DNA of 35,041 nucleotides from Cryobacterium glucosi (GTDB taxonomy: Bacteria; Actinomycetota; Actinomycetes; Actinomycetales; Microbacteriaceae): NCBI RefSeq assembly GCF_004402235.1, contig NZ_SOFS01000022.1, forward strand, positions 1 through 35,041, written 5' to 3'. The position numbers and the translations under genes are program-made. The notes under the pieces are model-generated. The model was not told the DNA's origin. It saw only the letters and a list, made by a program, of their open reading frames with translations, and searched no databases. Shown piece by piece: positions 26,092-34,267 of the stretch. The stretch's first letter is position 1. Every line of letters starts with the position of its first letter.

Positions 26092-27398
26092 GCACTCCGA
26101 TAACCGTTTCACCGGCCGGGTCCACCGGACCGGGCGCAGCAGTCACTGCCGCAGGGCCCGACTTCGAGCAGATCAAGAGCTGGAAGACCCCGATCGCCCT
26201 CGCGATCTTCTCGGTGCTCGGCTTCCTGCTGCTCGTCGTCTTCGGTCGTGACGGCGAGAGCACCATGCGCCTGTCCACCACGACCGACCTGATCCAGCTG
26301 CCCGACGTGGTCCTGCCCACCCGGCCGACCGGCATCGCGGTCGTCGCCCTCCTGCTCCTGATCACGGCGGCGAGCGGATGGCTCGTGCGCTCGAAGGCGA
26401 AAGTACCGATCTGGCTCGTCACCGTGTTCGCGGTGTTCCTGCTGGTCGGCTTCCTGGCCTGGGCCTCCGCCGACCACACGATCCCCGTGCCCGGGCTGCT
26501 CTTCGGGTCGCTGAGCCTCGCCGTCCCGCTCATCTTCGGTGCTCTCGGCGGCGTCATCTCGGAGCGGGTCGGCGTGGTCAACGTCGCGATCGAGGGCCAG
26601 CTGCTCGCGGGTGCGTTCACCTCGGCGATGGTCGCGTCGATCACCCAGCAGCCGCTGCTCGGGCTTGTCGCGGCGATGCTCGCCGGCGTGCTCGTCTCCT
26701 TCGTGCTCGCCGCGTTCGCGATCAAGTACTTCGTCGACCAGGTCATCGTCGGCGTCGTGCTCAACGTGCTCGTCTCCGGGGTGACCGGCTTCCTGTTCTC
26801 CCAGCTGCTCGCCCCGAACGCCGGGACGCTCAACAGTCCGCCGCGGTTCGAGAACATCAACATCCCGCTGCTGAGCGAGATCCCAATCATCGGCCCGGTC
26901 TTCTTCCGGCAGACCCTGATCGTCTACATCATGTACGTGGCCGTCGCGTGCGTGTACTTCGGCCTCTTCCACACCAAGTGGGGCCTCCGCCTGCGCGCCG
27001 TCGGCGAGCATCCTCAGGCCGCGGACACCGTGGGCATCAACGTCGCCCGCACCCGGTTCTGGAACGTCTCGCTCGCAGGCGCGATCGCCGGTCTCGGCGG
27101 GGCGTACTTCACCCTCGGCTCCGTCGGCGCCTTCGGCAAGGAGATGACAGCCGGTGCCGGGTTCATCGCCCTCGCCGCCGTCATCTTCGGCCGCTGGGAC
27201 CCGATCAGGGCCACCCTCGCCGCGCTGCTCTTCGGCTTCGCGAGCAACCTGCAGAACGTGCTCAGCATCATCGGCTCCCCGGTGCCGAGCGAATTCATGC
27301 TGATGCTGCCCTACCTCGTCACGATCTTCGCCGTCGCCGGCCTCGTCGGCCAGTCACGGGGGCCGGCGGCCTCCGGAAAGCCGTACATCAAATCGTGA
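26088..27398 (+). CDS. Nucleoside ABC transporter permease 2
   Basis: Second permease of the same importer (NupQ type), 436 residues. Start is the GTG at 26088 overlapping the previous stop (GTGA), with GGAGG upstream. The N-terminal part has three extra hydrophobic stretches (residues about 35-55, 80-100 and 107-125) before the conserved core GGVISERVGVVNVAIEGQLLAGAFTSA, KYFVDQVIVGVVLNVLVSG and LRLRAVGEHPQAADTVGINVARTRFW. The two permeases form the heterodimeric channel. Its stop overlaps cdd by 4 nt. Confidence 0.93.
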   Translation: MSTPITVSPAGSTGPGAAVTAAGPDFEQIKSWKTPIALAIFSVLGFLLLVVFGRDGESTMRLSTTTDLIQLPDVVLPTRPTGIAVVALLLLITAASGWLVRSKAKVPIWLVTVFAVFLLVGFLAWASADHTIPVPGLLFGSLSLAVPLIFGALGGVISERVGVVNVAIEGQLLAGAFTSAMVASITQQPLLGLVAAMLAGVLVSFVLAAFAIKYFVDQVIVGVVLNVLVSGVTGFLFSQLLAPNAGTLNSPPRFENINIPLLSEIPIIGPVFFRQTLIVYIMYVAVACVYFGLFHTKWGLRLRAVGEHPQAADTVGINVARTRFWNVSLAGAIAGLGGAYFTLGSVGAFGKEMTAGAGFIALAAVIFGRWDPIRATLAALLFGFASNLQNVLSIIGSPVPSEFMLMLPYLVTIFAVAGLVGQSRGPAASGKPYIKS

Positions 27399-27862
27399 GC
27401 TCCCGAAAGAACGAACCCGCACGAAATAACGAACCGGAGTCCGGCCACGTGGCTCCCGCCATCGACTGGGCGCTCCTCCGCAGCACCGCGACCGAGGCGA
27501 TGAGCCTCGCATACGCGCCGTACTCGAAGTTCCCCGTCGGCGCGGCCGCCATCGTCGACGACGGCAGGGTGATCAGCGGATGCAACGTGGAGAACGCCTC
27601 GTACGGCCTCACTTTGTGCGCAGAGTGCGCCCTCGTCTCCGTGCTGCATCTCACCGGCGGCGGCCGGCTCCTCGCTTTCAGCTGCGTCGACGGCAACGGC
27701 AACCTGCTGATGCCGTGCGGCCGCTGCCGCCAGCTCCTCTACGAACACTCCGCACCCGGCATGCTGCTGGAAACAGTCTCGGGCCTCCGCACCATCGACC
27801 AGGTCCTGCCGGATGCCTTCGGGCCCCGCCAGCTCGCCGACTACCGGGAAGAACACCAGTGA
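27395..27862 (+). CDS. cdd: Cytidine deaminase
   Basis: Zinc enzyme converting cytidine and deoxycytidine to uridine forms, 155 residues. Active site CNVENASYGLTLCAECALV has ligand Cys75 and catalytic Glu77; Cys108 and Cys111 in PCGRCRQLL complete the zinc site. From the GTG at 27395 (GTGA overlap with the permease) there is a polar extension of about 20 residues compared with usual 130-residue homologues; an internal GTG near 27449 would give the shorter form. The gene links import to salvage in one operon. Confidence 0.93.
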   Translation: MSSRKNEPARNNEPESGHVAPAIDWALLRSTATEAMSLAYAPYSKFPVGAAAIVDDGRVISGCNVENASYGLTLCAECALVSVLHLTGGGRLLAFSCVDGNGNLLMPCGRCRQLLYEHSAPGMLLETVSGLRTIDQVLPDAFGPRQLADYREEHQ

Positions 27863-29169
27863 ACACCCAGACCCACCTCGAAGCCTTCGACGCCGTCGAC
27901 CTGATCCGCACCAAGCGCGACCACGGCGAACTCGCCACCCCCCAGATCGACTGGCTGATCGACGCGTACACCCGCGGCTACGTCGGCGACGAGCAGATGG
28001 CCGCGATGACCATGGCGATCTTCCTGAACGGCATGACCCGGCGGGAGATCAAGGACCTCACCCTCGCCATGATCAACAGCGGCGAGCGGATGAGCTTCGC
28101 CGGCCTCGGGAAGCCGACCACCGACAAGCACTCCACCGGCGGCGTCGGCGACAAGATCACCCTCCCGCTGATGCCGCTCGTCGCGGTCTTCGGCGCGGCC
28201 GTCCCGCAGCTCTCCGGCCGCGGCCTCGGGCACACCGGCGGCACCCTCGACAAGCTCGAGTCGATCCCCGGCTGGCGCGCCCACCTCAGCAACGAGGAGA
28301 TGTTCGCGCAGCTCCGCGACCACGGCGGCGTGATCTGCGCGGCGGGCGGCGGCCTCGCCCCGGCGGACGGCAAGCTCTACGCCCTCCGCGACATCACCGG
28401 AACCGTCGAGGCGATCCCGCTGATCGCCTCCTCGATCATGTCGAAGAAGATCGCTGAGGGCACGAGCGCGCTCGTCCTCGACGTGAAGTTCGGGTCCGGC
28501 GCCTTCCTGAAGGACATCGAGCTCTCCCGGGAACTCGCCCGCACGATGGTCGCGCTCGGCGAGGATGCCGGGGTGGCGACATCCGCCCTGCTCACCAACA
28601 TGAACGTGCCGCTCGGCTTCGCGATCGGAAACGCGAACGAGGTCCGCGAATCGGTCGAGGTGCTCGCCGGCGGCGGACCTGCAGACGTCGTCGAACTCAC
28701 GATCGCCCTCGCGACCGAGATGCTCGACCTCGCCGGAATCGAAGGCGTCGACGTCGCCGCTGCCCTCACCGACGGGCGGGCCATGGACAAGTGGCGCGAG
28801 GTCATCCGCGCCCAGGGCGGCGACCCGGATGCCGCGCTGCCGGTCGCGAAGGAAACCCACGTCGTCACGGCGGACCGTGACGGAGTGCTCGTCGAGCAGC
28901 AGGCTCTGCCGTTCGGGATCGGCGCCTGGCGTCTCGGGGCGGGCCGTGCCCGCAAGCAGGACCCCGTGCAGCACGCCGCAGGGATCGACCTGCACGCCAA
29001 GCCGGGCGACACCGTGCGCGCAGGGCAGCCGCTCTTCACCCTCAGCGCCGACGAGCCGGAGCGTTTCGCCAGGGCCCTCGAGGCCCTCGAGGGCGCGTAC
29101 CGGATCGGCGAACCCGGCGAGCCCGTGCTCGACGGCGGCCCCCTCATCGCCGAGCGCATCGGTGGCTGA
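27859..29169 (+). CDS. deoA: Thymidine/pyrimidine-nucleoside phosphorylase
   Basis: Phosphorolyses thymidine or uridine nucleosides to base and (deoxy)ribose 1-phosphate, 436 residues. Phosphate-binding KHSTGGVGDKITL, then SGRGLGHTGGTLDKLESIPG, SSIMSKKIAEGTSALVLDVKFGSGAFLKD and a C-terminal beta-sheet domain (GIDLHAKPGDTVRAGQPLF). Starts at GTG 27859 overlapping the cdd stop. Substrates are the deaminated products of Cdd. Whether it is thymidine-specific (DeoA) or broad (Pdp) cannot be told by eye. Confidence 0.93.
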   Translation: MNTQTHLEAFDAVDLIRTKRDHGELATPQIDWLIDAYTRGYVGDEQMAAMTMAIFLNGMTRREIKDLTLAMINSGERMSFAGLGKPTTDKHSTGGVGDKITLPLMPLVAVFGAAVPQLSGRGLGHTGGTLDKLESIPGWRAHLSNEEMFAQLRDHGGVICAAGGGLAPADGKLYALRDITGTVEAIPLIASSIMSKKIAEGTSALVLDVKFGSGAFLKDIELSRELARTMVALGEDAGVATSALLTNMNVPLGFAIGNANEVRESVEVLAGGGPADVVELTIALATEMLDLAGIEGVDVAAALTDGRAMDKWREVIRAQGGDPDAALPVAKETHVVTADRDGVLVEQQALPFGIGAWRLGAGRARKQDPVQHAAGIDLHAKPGDTVRAGQPLFTLSADEPERFARALEALEGAYRIGEPGEPVLDGGPLIAERIGG

Positions 29170-29192
29170 GCCCGGCTCGATCTCCTGAACGG

Positions 29193-29211
29193 GATCGGTT
29201 TGTTGCCGATC
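29193..29211. repeat. Inverted repeat in the deoA-add gap
   Basis: GATCGG-TTTGTTG-CCGATC, a 6-bp stem with 7-nt loop, 23 nt after the deoA stop. It could be a weak terminator or an operator of add. Confidence 0.35.
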
Positions 29212-29265
29212 ACGATAAATTACGGGAGTTATGCCTGGGGAGGGGCCGGGGGAGGCCGGGGCCGG

Positions 29266-29271
29266 TAGATT
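29266..29271 (+). promoter_or_regulatory. -10 box of add
   Basis: TAGATT; the predicted start of transcription (29278) is one base before the GTG at 29279. No -35 box is clear in the G-rich sequence upstream. Confidence 0.4.
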
Positions 29272-29278
29272 GGTGAGC

Positions 29279-30397
29279 GTGAATACGAGCCTTGAGAAAT
29301 TCCTGCTGCCCGGTGGTACGAGCATCAATGCGCTGCCCAAAATATCGCTGCACGACCACCTCGACGGCGGCCTGCGCCCCCAGACGATCATCGAGCTCGC
29401 GGAGGCCATCGGTCTCGCCCTGCCGTCGACGGAAGCTGCCGCCCTCGGCGATTGGTTCGCCGACCAGGCCAACTCCGGCTCGCTCGTGGATTACCTCAAG
29501 ACCTTCGACGTGACGACGGCCGTGATGCAGACCAGGGAGGGCCTCATCAGAGTCGCCCGCGAATTCGTGCAGGACCTCGCCGCAGACGGTGTCATCTACG
29601 GGGAGATCCGCTGGGCACCCGAACAGCACCTCACCCGCGGGCTCACCCTCGACCAAGTCGTCGAGGCCGTGCAGGAAGGCCTCGAGTCCGGCGTCGACCA
29701 GGCGGCAGAATTCGGGTCCACCATCCGGGTCGGCCAGCTCATCACCGCGATGCGCCACGCGAACCGCGGCCTCGAGATCGCCGAACTCGCCGTACGCCAC
29801 CGCGGCAACGGCGTCATCGGCTTCGACATCGCCGGCGCGGAGCTCGGCTTCCCCGCCCGCAACCACCTTGCAGCATTCGACTACCTCGCCAAGGAGTTCA
29901 TGCCGGTCACGGTGCACGCCGGAGAGGCCGACGGGCTGGGCAGCATCCGCGGCGCCCTCTTCGACGGCCGCGCACTGCGCCTCGGCCACGGCGTGCGCCT
30001 CGCCGAAGACATCGTCATCGGCCGCGAGGACGACGACAACACCTACGTCACCCTCGGCCCGGTCGCCCAGTGGGTGCGCGACCGTGAGATCGCCCTCGAA
30101 CTGAGCCCGTCGTCGAACCTGCAGACCGGCGCAATCGCCGCCTGGGGCGACGACCTGCTCGACCATCCCTTCGACCTGCTGTATCAGCTCGGCTTCCGGG
30201 TCACCGTCAACACCGACAACCGGCTGATGAGCGACACGAGCCTGAGCCAGGAACTCGCGCTGCTGAGCGACGCCTTCGGCTACGACATCGACGACCTCGA
30301 GGTCTTCCAGCTCAACGCCGCCCAGTCCGCGTTCCTCCCGCTCGAAGAGCGCGAAGAACTCGCCGACGCCATCGTCGCGGGCTTCGAAGAGGCCTGA
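29279..30397 (+). CDS. add: Adenosine deaminase
   Basis: Zinc-dependent deaminase converting adenosine and deoxyadenosine to inosine forms, 372 residues. Motifs in order: KISLHDHLDGGLRP (metal HxH), VTVHAGEADG (catalytic Glu), RLGHGVRLAED, LELSPSSNLQTGAI and VTVNTDNRLMSDTSLSQEL with the metal-binding Asp. Start taken at GTG 29279 after a TAGATT box; an in-frame ATG at 29231 would add a Gly/Pro-rich stretch and has a poor ribosome-binding site. Inosine produced would go to the purine nucleoside phosphorylase encoded convergently downstream. Confidence 0.93.
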   Translation: MNTSLEKFLLPGGTSINALPKISLHDHLDGGLRPQTIIELAEAIGLALPSTEAAALGDWFADQANSGSLVDYLKTFDVTTAVMQTREGLIRVAREFVQDLAADGVIYGEIRWAPEQHLTRGLTLDQVVEAVQEGLESGVDQAAEFGSTIRVGQLITAMRHANRGLEIAELAVRHRGNGVIGFDIAGAELGFPARNHLAAFDYLAKEFMPVTVHAGEADGLGSIRGALFDGRALRLGHGVRLAEDIVIGREDDDNTYVTLGPVAQWVRDREIALELSPSSNLQTGAIAAWGDDLLDHPFDLLYQLGFRVTVNTDNRLMSDTSLSQELALLSDAFGYDIDDLEVFQLNAAQSAFLPLEEREELADAIVAGFEEA

Positions 30398-30438
30398 GAG
30401 TCCGCGGACCCCGCCACGCAACCCCAGTGAAAGAACCT

Positions 30439-30915
30439 ATGCAACTCCCAGACCTGCCTCTTACCGCCATCGCGATCGGCATCCACGTGGCCGACTGGCG
30501 CGCCGCCGTGACCGCGGCCGGCGACGGTCTCGTGCGCTCGGGGTCGACAGGCCCCGGCTACACGAAACGGATGATCGACGTCATCGACGAGTTCGGCGCC
30601 TACGTCGTGATCGCCCCGGGCCTGGCCCTCGCCCACGCGCGCCCAGGCCCCGACGTCATCGCAGAGGGCCTGAGCGTCGTGACGCTCGCGGAACCCGTCG
30701 CCTTCGGCCACCCGCACAACGACCCGGTCAGCGTGGTCCTCGGCCTCGCCGTGACGACGGGCGATGAGCACGTGCTGCTCGTCGCCGAACTCGCGAACCT
30801 CTTCAATGACCCGCGGGTCATCCCTGCGCTTGCGGCCGCGACGGATGCCGCCGGCATCCGTTCGCTGCTCGGCGTGACGGCACCCGCCGGAGAAGCCAAC
30901 GGGGTCCGGGAATGA
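30439..30915 (+). CDS. PTS EIIA component, ascorbate (UlaC)-type
   Basis: Phosphotransferase-system EIIA of the mannitol/fructose/ascorbate fold, 158 residues. The segment EFGAYVVIAPGLALAHARPG closely follows UlaC, with phospho-accepting His66; SVVTLAEPVAFGHPHNDPVSVVLGL also matches. It would take phosphate from HPr and pass it to the EIIB encoded next (ATGA overlap). No EIIC channel gene is present here, and the neighbours are nucleoside genes, so the pair may be regulatory or serve an EIIC elsewhere. Start uncertain: ATG 30439 or in-frame GTG 30427. Confidence 0.88.
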   Translation: MQLPDLPLTAIAIGIHVADWRAAVTAAGDGLVRSGSTGPGYTKRMIDVIDEFGAYVVIAPGLALAHARPGPDVIAEGLSVVTLAEPVAFGHPHNDPVSVVLGLAVTTGDEHVLLVAELANLFNDPRVIPALAAATDAAGIRSLLGVTAPAGEANGVRE

Positions 30916-31184
30916 AGATCGTCGCCCTGTGCGGGGTCGGAGTCGGCACCTCCGCGATCCTGAAGATGAACGCAGAACGGGCTCTCGCCCGGCTCGACAT
31001 CGACGCCGAGGTCACGGCGACCGACGTTGCCTCCGTGCAGACCGTCGGCGCGGACGCGCAGGTGATCCTGACCTCATCGGAGCTCGTGGCCCACATCGGC
31101 AAGACCAACGCGGACATCGTCGTCATCGACAACTATTTCGACCTCGACGAGCTCACCACCAAGCTCGAGGACGCGCTCGGCTGA
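30912..31184 (+). CDS. PTS EIIB component, ascorbate (UlaB)-type
   Basis: Small soluble EIIB of 90 residues. The N-terminal P-loop-like ALCGVGVGTSAILKMNAE has the phospho-accepting Cys7. Length and fold match stand-alone UlaB-type EIIB domains. Translationally coupled to the EIIA gene by ATGA. No partner EIIC is encoded before the convergent phosphomutase gene. Confidence 0.88.
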   Translation: MKIVALCGVGVGTSAILKMNAERALARLDIDAEVTATDVASVQTVGADAQVILTSSELVAHIGKTNADIVVIDNYFDLDELTTKLEDALG

Positions 31185-31222
31185 GCCCGGTGCGGTGCGG
31201 TGCGGTGCTTCGCGTGCCGGGC
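31185..31222. terminator. Hairpin with CGGTG repeats between convergent genes
   Basis: GCCCGG (31185-31190) pairs with CCGGGC (31217-31222); the loop contains most of four tandem copies of CGGTG (31188-31207). It lies directly after the EIIB stop and may end transcription in both directions, though the stem is short. Confidence 0.4.
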
Positions 31223-31251
31223 CCTGAGGTCCGAGTCCTGCGCGGTGAGCC

Positions 31252-33399
31252 CTACGCGATGAGCTCGCGCATACCGCGCTCGAGCTCGGCGAGCACGGCG
31301 TTGGCGGCGACCTGGCGCTCCACCACCGTGCCGACGACGCTGCTCGTGTCGAGGTAGACCTTGAGCTTGGGTTCTGTGCCGCTCGGGCGCACCATCACCC
31401 GGGCCCCTCCGACGAGGCGGATCCGGAGCACGTCGCTCGGGGGCAAGCCGAGGAAGCCGCCGGCGAGGTCGTCGATGTGGTCGACGCGGATCCGGCCGAT
31501 GAACACCGGCGGGTTCGAGCGCAGCCGGTCCATCACCCGGGAGATCGACGACAGGTCGGTGACGCGCACCGAAATCTGGCTCGACGAGAAGTGCCCGAAC
31601 CGGCCGCTGAAGTGGTGCAGGTGGTCCGCGAGGGTGAAGCCCTCGTTCTTCAGGTCGCTCACGAGGGACAGCAGCGCGAGGGCCGCGGAGATGCCGTCCT
31701 TGTCGCGCACGGTCGTCGGGTTCACGAGGTAGCCGAGGGCTTCCTCATAGCCGAACACCAGACCGGGGGCGCGCGAGACCCACTTGAACCCGGTGAGTGT
31801 CTCTTCGAAGCGCATGCCGTAGGCATCCGCCACGGCCTTCAAGGCCGGCGACGAGACGATCGAGCAGGCCAGAGTGCCGCTGCGCGGGGCCGGCGCGGAT
31901 GTGTCCGCGTCGTCGTCCGTGGCGGCGTCGTCGGCGATGGGCGCCAGTTCTGCCCGTTCCGCGGCACGCCAGCCGAGGATCGCACCGACCTCGTTGCCGG
32001 TGAGGCGACGGTATCCGCCCGCGGCGTCGGCGTCGGGGATCGCGATCGCGAGGCGGTCGGCGTCCGGGTCGTTCGCGATGATGAGTTCGGCGTTGATCTC
32101 GCGGGCGGTCGCGAAGGCGAGGTCGAGGGCGCCCGGCTCCTCCGGGTTCGGGAACGCGACGGTCGGGAAGGTCGGGTCCGGGGCGATCTGCGCGTCGACG
32201 AGGGTCGGCAGGTCGTAGCCCGCAGCCTCGAGCACGCGGCGGGTGGTGTCCCAGCCGACCCCGTGCATGGCCGTGTACACGGCGTTGACCTGGGCGCGCG
32301 GCGGGCCGACGGTAGCGGCGGTCGCGGCGATGTAGGCCTGGACGACGGTCTCCTCCGCGGTCTCGTAGACGCCGCGCGGCAGGTCGGGGATGGTCGTGTG
32401 CGTCGCCACGCGGTGGATCTCCGCCGCGATGAACGCGTCGTCCGGTGAAACGATCTGGGATCCGCTGTTCGCGCCGCCGAGGTAGACCTTGTAGCCGTTG
32501 TCGGCCGCGGGATTGTGCGAGGCGGTGACCATGACGCCGGCGCTCGCGTCGAGGTGGCGGACGGCGAAGGCGAGGACGGGCGTCGGCAGCAGGCGGGGCA
32601 GCAGGATGGCGCGGACGCCGGCACCCGCCATGATCGCGGCACTGTCGGCCGCGAAGACCTGGGAGTTCTTGCGGCCGTCGTAGCCGATCACGACGGAGGG
32701 GGTCTGGCCGGGAAGGGCGGTTCCGATCAGGAACGCGGCGAGGCCGGCCGCGGCCTGGGACACGAGGACGCGGTTCATCCGGTTGGAGCCGGTGCCGATC
32801 GCGCCGCGGAGGCCGGCCGTTCCGAAGGCGAGGCGCTCGTCGAAGCGGGCGTGCAACTCGGTGATGGCTGTCTCGTCCGCGGACTGTGCCCCGCGGAGCA
32901 GGGCGCGCAGTTCGGCCTGGGTCTCGGGGTCCGGGTCCTGGGCGAGCCAGGCGGTGGCCGCGGCGACCGTGGTGGCGTCGTCGGGCGCAGGGGCCGGTGC
33001 AGACGTCGTCGATGCCCGAACGGGGTGGGCGCGCGCTGCCGGGACGAAGGCCGCCGCGACGGTGGCGTCCATTTCCGCAGTGACGGGGGCCTGTTCGTCC
33101 GCGGCGGATGCCGGGTGGGCGGTCAGTGGGGCAGCGGCGGGTTCCTCGGCTGCTGCCGGAACTGCCTCCGCCGCTTCGGCTGCTGCCGATACTGGAACCG
33201 CCTGGGCGGCCGCCGGGACCGGAATCTCCACGATCTCGAGCGCGAGGGTCGGGGGCAGTGCGGAAGCGGGAGCATCCGGCAATGCCCGGTGACGCCCGCG
33301 CGCGCGAACCTCACCGGTGCCGGTCAGCTCGGAGTCGACGGGCCCTGTGCTGGTGGGCCCGGTGCTCGTGGGCCCGGTGCCGGTCTCGGTCGCGCTCAC
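31252..33399 (-). CDS. Phosphohexomutase-family enzyme with long N-terminal extension (probable phosphopentomutase/PGM)
   Basis: Alpha-D-phosphohexomutase of 715 residues. Core motifs: FGTAGLRGAIGTGSNRMN, catalytic Ser in VMVTASHNPAADNGYK (about residue 294), metal loop NDPDADRLAIAIPD (about 443), sugar loop FGYEEALGYLVNP and phosphate loop VRPSGTEPKLKVYL. Relatives are about 540-580 residues; here about 145 Ala/Pro/Glu-rich residues precede the usual start (TAWLAQDPDPETQAEL). The GTG at 33399 overlaps the pnp stop (GTGA); an ATG at 33072 would give 606 residues. Next to pnp, it probably interconverts (deoxy)ribose 1- and 5-phosphates, as PGM2-like members do; the equivalent neighbour in M. 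tuberculosis is annotated pmmB. Confidence 0.85.
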   Translation of the reverse strand: MSATETGTGPTSTGPTSTGPVDSELTGTGEVRARGRHRALPDAPASALPPTLALEIVEIPVPAAAQAVPVSAAAEAAEAVPAAAEEPAAAPLTAHPASAADEQAPVTAEMDATVAAAFVPAARAHPVRASTTSAPAPAPDDATTVAAATAWLAQDPDPETQAELRALLRGAQSADETAITELHARFDERLAFGTAGLRGAIGTGSNRMNRVLVSQAAAGLAAFLIGTALPGQTPSVVIGYDGRKNSQVFAADSAAIMAGAGVRAILLPRLLPTPVLAFAVRHLDASAGVMVTASHNPAADNGYKVYLGGANSGSQIVSPDDAFIAAEIHRVATHTTIPDLPRGVYETAEETVVQAYIAATAATVGPPRAQVNAVYTAMHGVGWDTTRRVLEAAGYDLPTLVDAQIAPDPTFPTVAFPNPEEPGALDLAFATAREINAELIIANDPDADRLAIAIPDADAAGGYRRLTGNEVGAILGWRAAERAELAPIADDAATDDDADTSAPAPRSGTLACSIVSSPALKAVADAYGMRFEETLTGFKWVSRAPGLVFGYEEALGYLVNPTTVRDKDGISAALALLSLVSDLKNEGFTLADHLHHFSGRFGHFSSSQISVRVTDLSSISRVMDRLRSNPPVFIGRIRVDHIDDLAGGFLGLPPSDVLRIRLVGGARVMVRPSGTEPKLKVYLDTSSVVGTVVERQVAANAVLAELERGMRELIA
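33340..33384. repeat. Three tandem 15-bp repeats in the 5' end of the phosphomutase gene
   Basis: GGGCCC(T/G)GTGCTGGT-like units at 33340-33354, 33355-33369 and 33370-33384 keep the reading frame and encode the TGPTS repeat near the N-terminus. Copy number could vary by slippage without a frameshift. Confidence 0.7.
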
Positions 33400-34229
33400 A
33401 GGGCGGCCACGATCCTGGCGAGGAGTGCGCTGATCACGGGTTCGGCCTGCTTGCCTGCGACGAGCACTTCGGCGTGGCTGAGCGGCTCCTTCTGGATCCC
33501 GGCCGCGAGATTGGTGATGAGGGACAGGCCGAGGATCTCCATGCCGGCCTGGCGGGCGGCGATGGCCTCGAGCGCCGTCGACATGCCGACGATGTGGCCG
33601 CCGATCGCCTTCGCCATCTGCACCTCGGCGGGGGTCTCGTAGTGCGGTCCGCGGAACTGGCAGTAGACGCCCTCGTCGAGCCCGGGGTCGATGGTGCGGG
33701 CGAGGTCGCGCAGCCGCTTCGAATAGAGGTCGGTCAGGTCGATGAAGGTCGCGCCTTCGAGCGGCGAGTCCGCGGTGAGGTTGATGTGGTCGCTGATCAG
33801 CACCGGCGTTCCGGGGGTCCAGGTCTCGCGGATGCCGCCCGCCCCGTTGGTGAGGATCATGGTCGTCGCGCCCGTTGCCGCAGCGGTGCGTACGCTGTGC
33901 ACGACCCGGCGGACGCCGTGGCCTTCGTAGTAGTGGGTGCGCGCGCCGATGACGAGAGCCCGCTTGCCGTTCGGCAGGAGCACGGAACGCAGAGTGCCGA
34001 CGTGGCCTTCGAGCGCGGGGGCGCTGAATCCGGTGATCGACTGCGCGGGGATCGTGTGCGTGGTCTCGCCGATGAGCTCCGCGGCCTTGCCCCAGCCGCT
34101 GCCGAGGGTCAGCGCGACGTCGTGATGGGTGACGCCGGTCAGCTCGACGATTTCCTCCGCCGCGATCCGGGCGATCTCGAATGGATCGGTTTGTGGCTCG
34201 TCCAGCGGGTTTGCGTCGATCGTCGGCAT
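33396..34229 (-). CDS. Purine nucleoside phosphorylase, trimeric class
   Basis: Phosphorolyses inosine and guanosine (and deoxy forms) to base and pentose 1-phosphate, 277 residues. Motifs: TLGSGWGKAAE (phosphate site), GRTHYYEG-like GARTHYYEGHG, LTNGAGGI, GVYCQFRGPHYETPAEVQMAK, GMSTALEAIAARQAGMEILGLSLITNLAAG. This is the low-molecular-mass trimeric family (called deoD in M. tuberculosis, punA elsewhere). ATG at 34229 lies 6 nt after TAGAGT. It overlaps the phosphomutase gene by 4 nt, forming a two-gene operon. Confidence 0.94.
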   Translation of the reverse strand: MPTIDANPLDEPQTDPFEIARIAAEEIVELTGVTHHDVALTLGSGWGKAAELIGETTHTIPAQSITGFSAPALEGHVGTLRSVLLPNGKRALVIGARTHYYEGHGVRRVVHSVRTAAATGATTMILTNGAGGIRETWTPGTPVLISDHINLTADSPLEGATFIDLTDLYSKRLRDLARTIDPGLDEGVYCQFRGPHYETPAEVQMAKAIGGHIVGMSTALEAIAARQAGMEILGLSLITNLAAGIQKEPLSHAEVLVAGKQAEPVISALLARIVAAL

Positions 34230-34235
34230 CCCCCC

Positions 34236-34241
34236 ACTCTA
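34236..34241 (-). promoter_or_regulatory. -10 box of pnp (leaderless)
   Basis: TAGAGT on the minus strand, then GGGGGG, then the ATG; the transcript should start at the A of the ATG. Confidence 0.45.
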
Positions 34242-34267
34242 TTCGCCCGAACCAATTCGACGGAGAT

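Noticed and set aside
29231..29278. ATG at 29231 as start of add
   Set aside because: Would add 16 Gly/Pro-rich residues; its GGGAG is only 2 nt from the ATG, while a -10 box fits the GTG at 29279.
31188..31207. Four CGGTG units considered as a CRISPR-like or regulatory repeat
   Set aside because: Too short and contiguous, without spacers; a simple tandem repeat.
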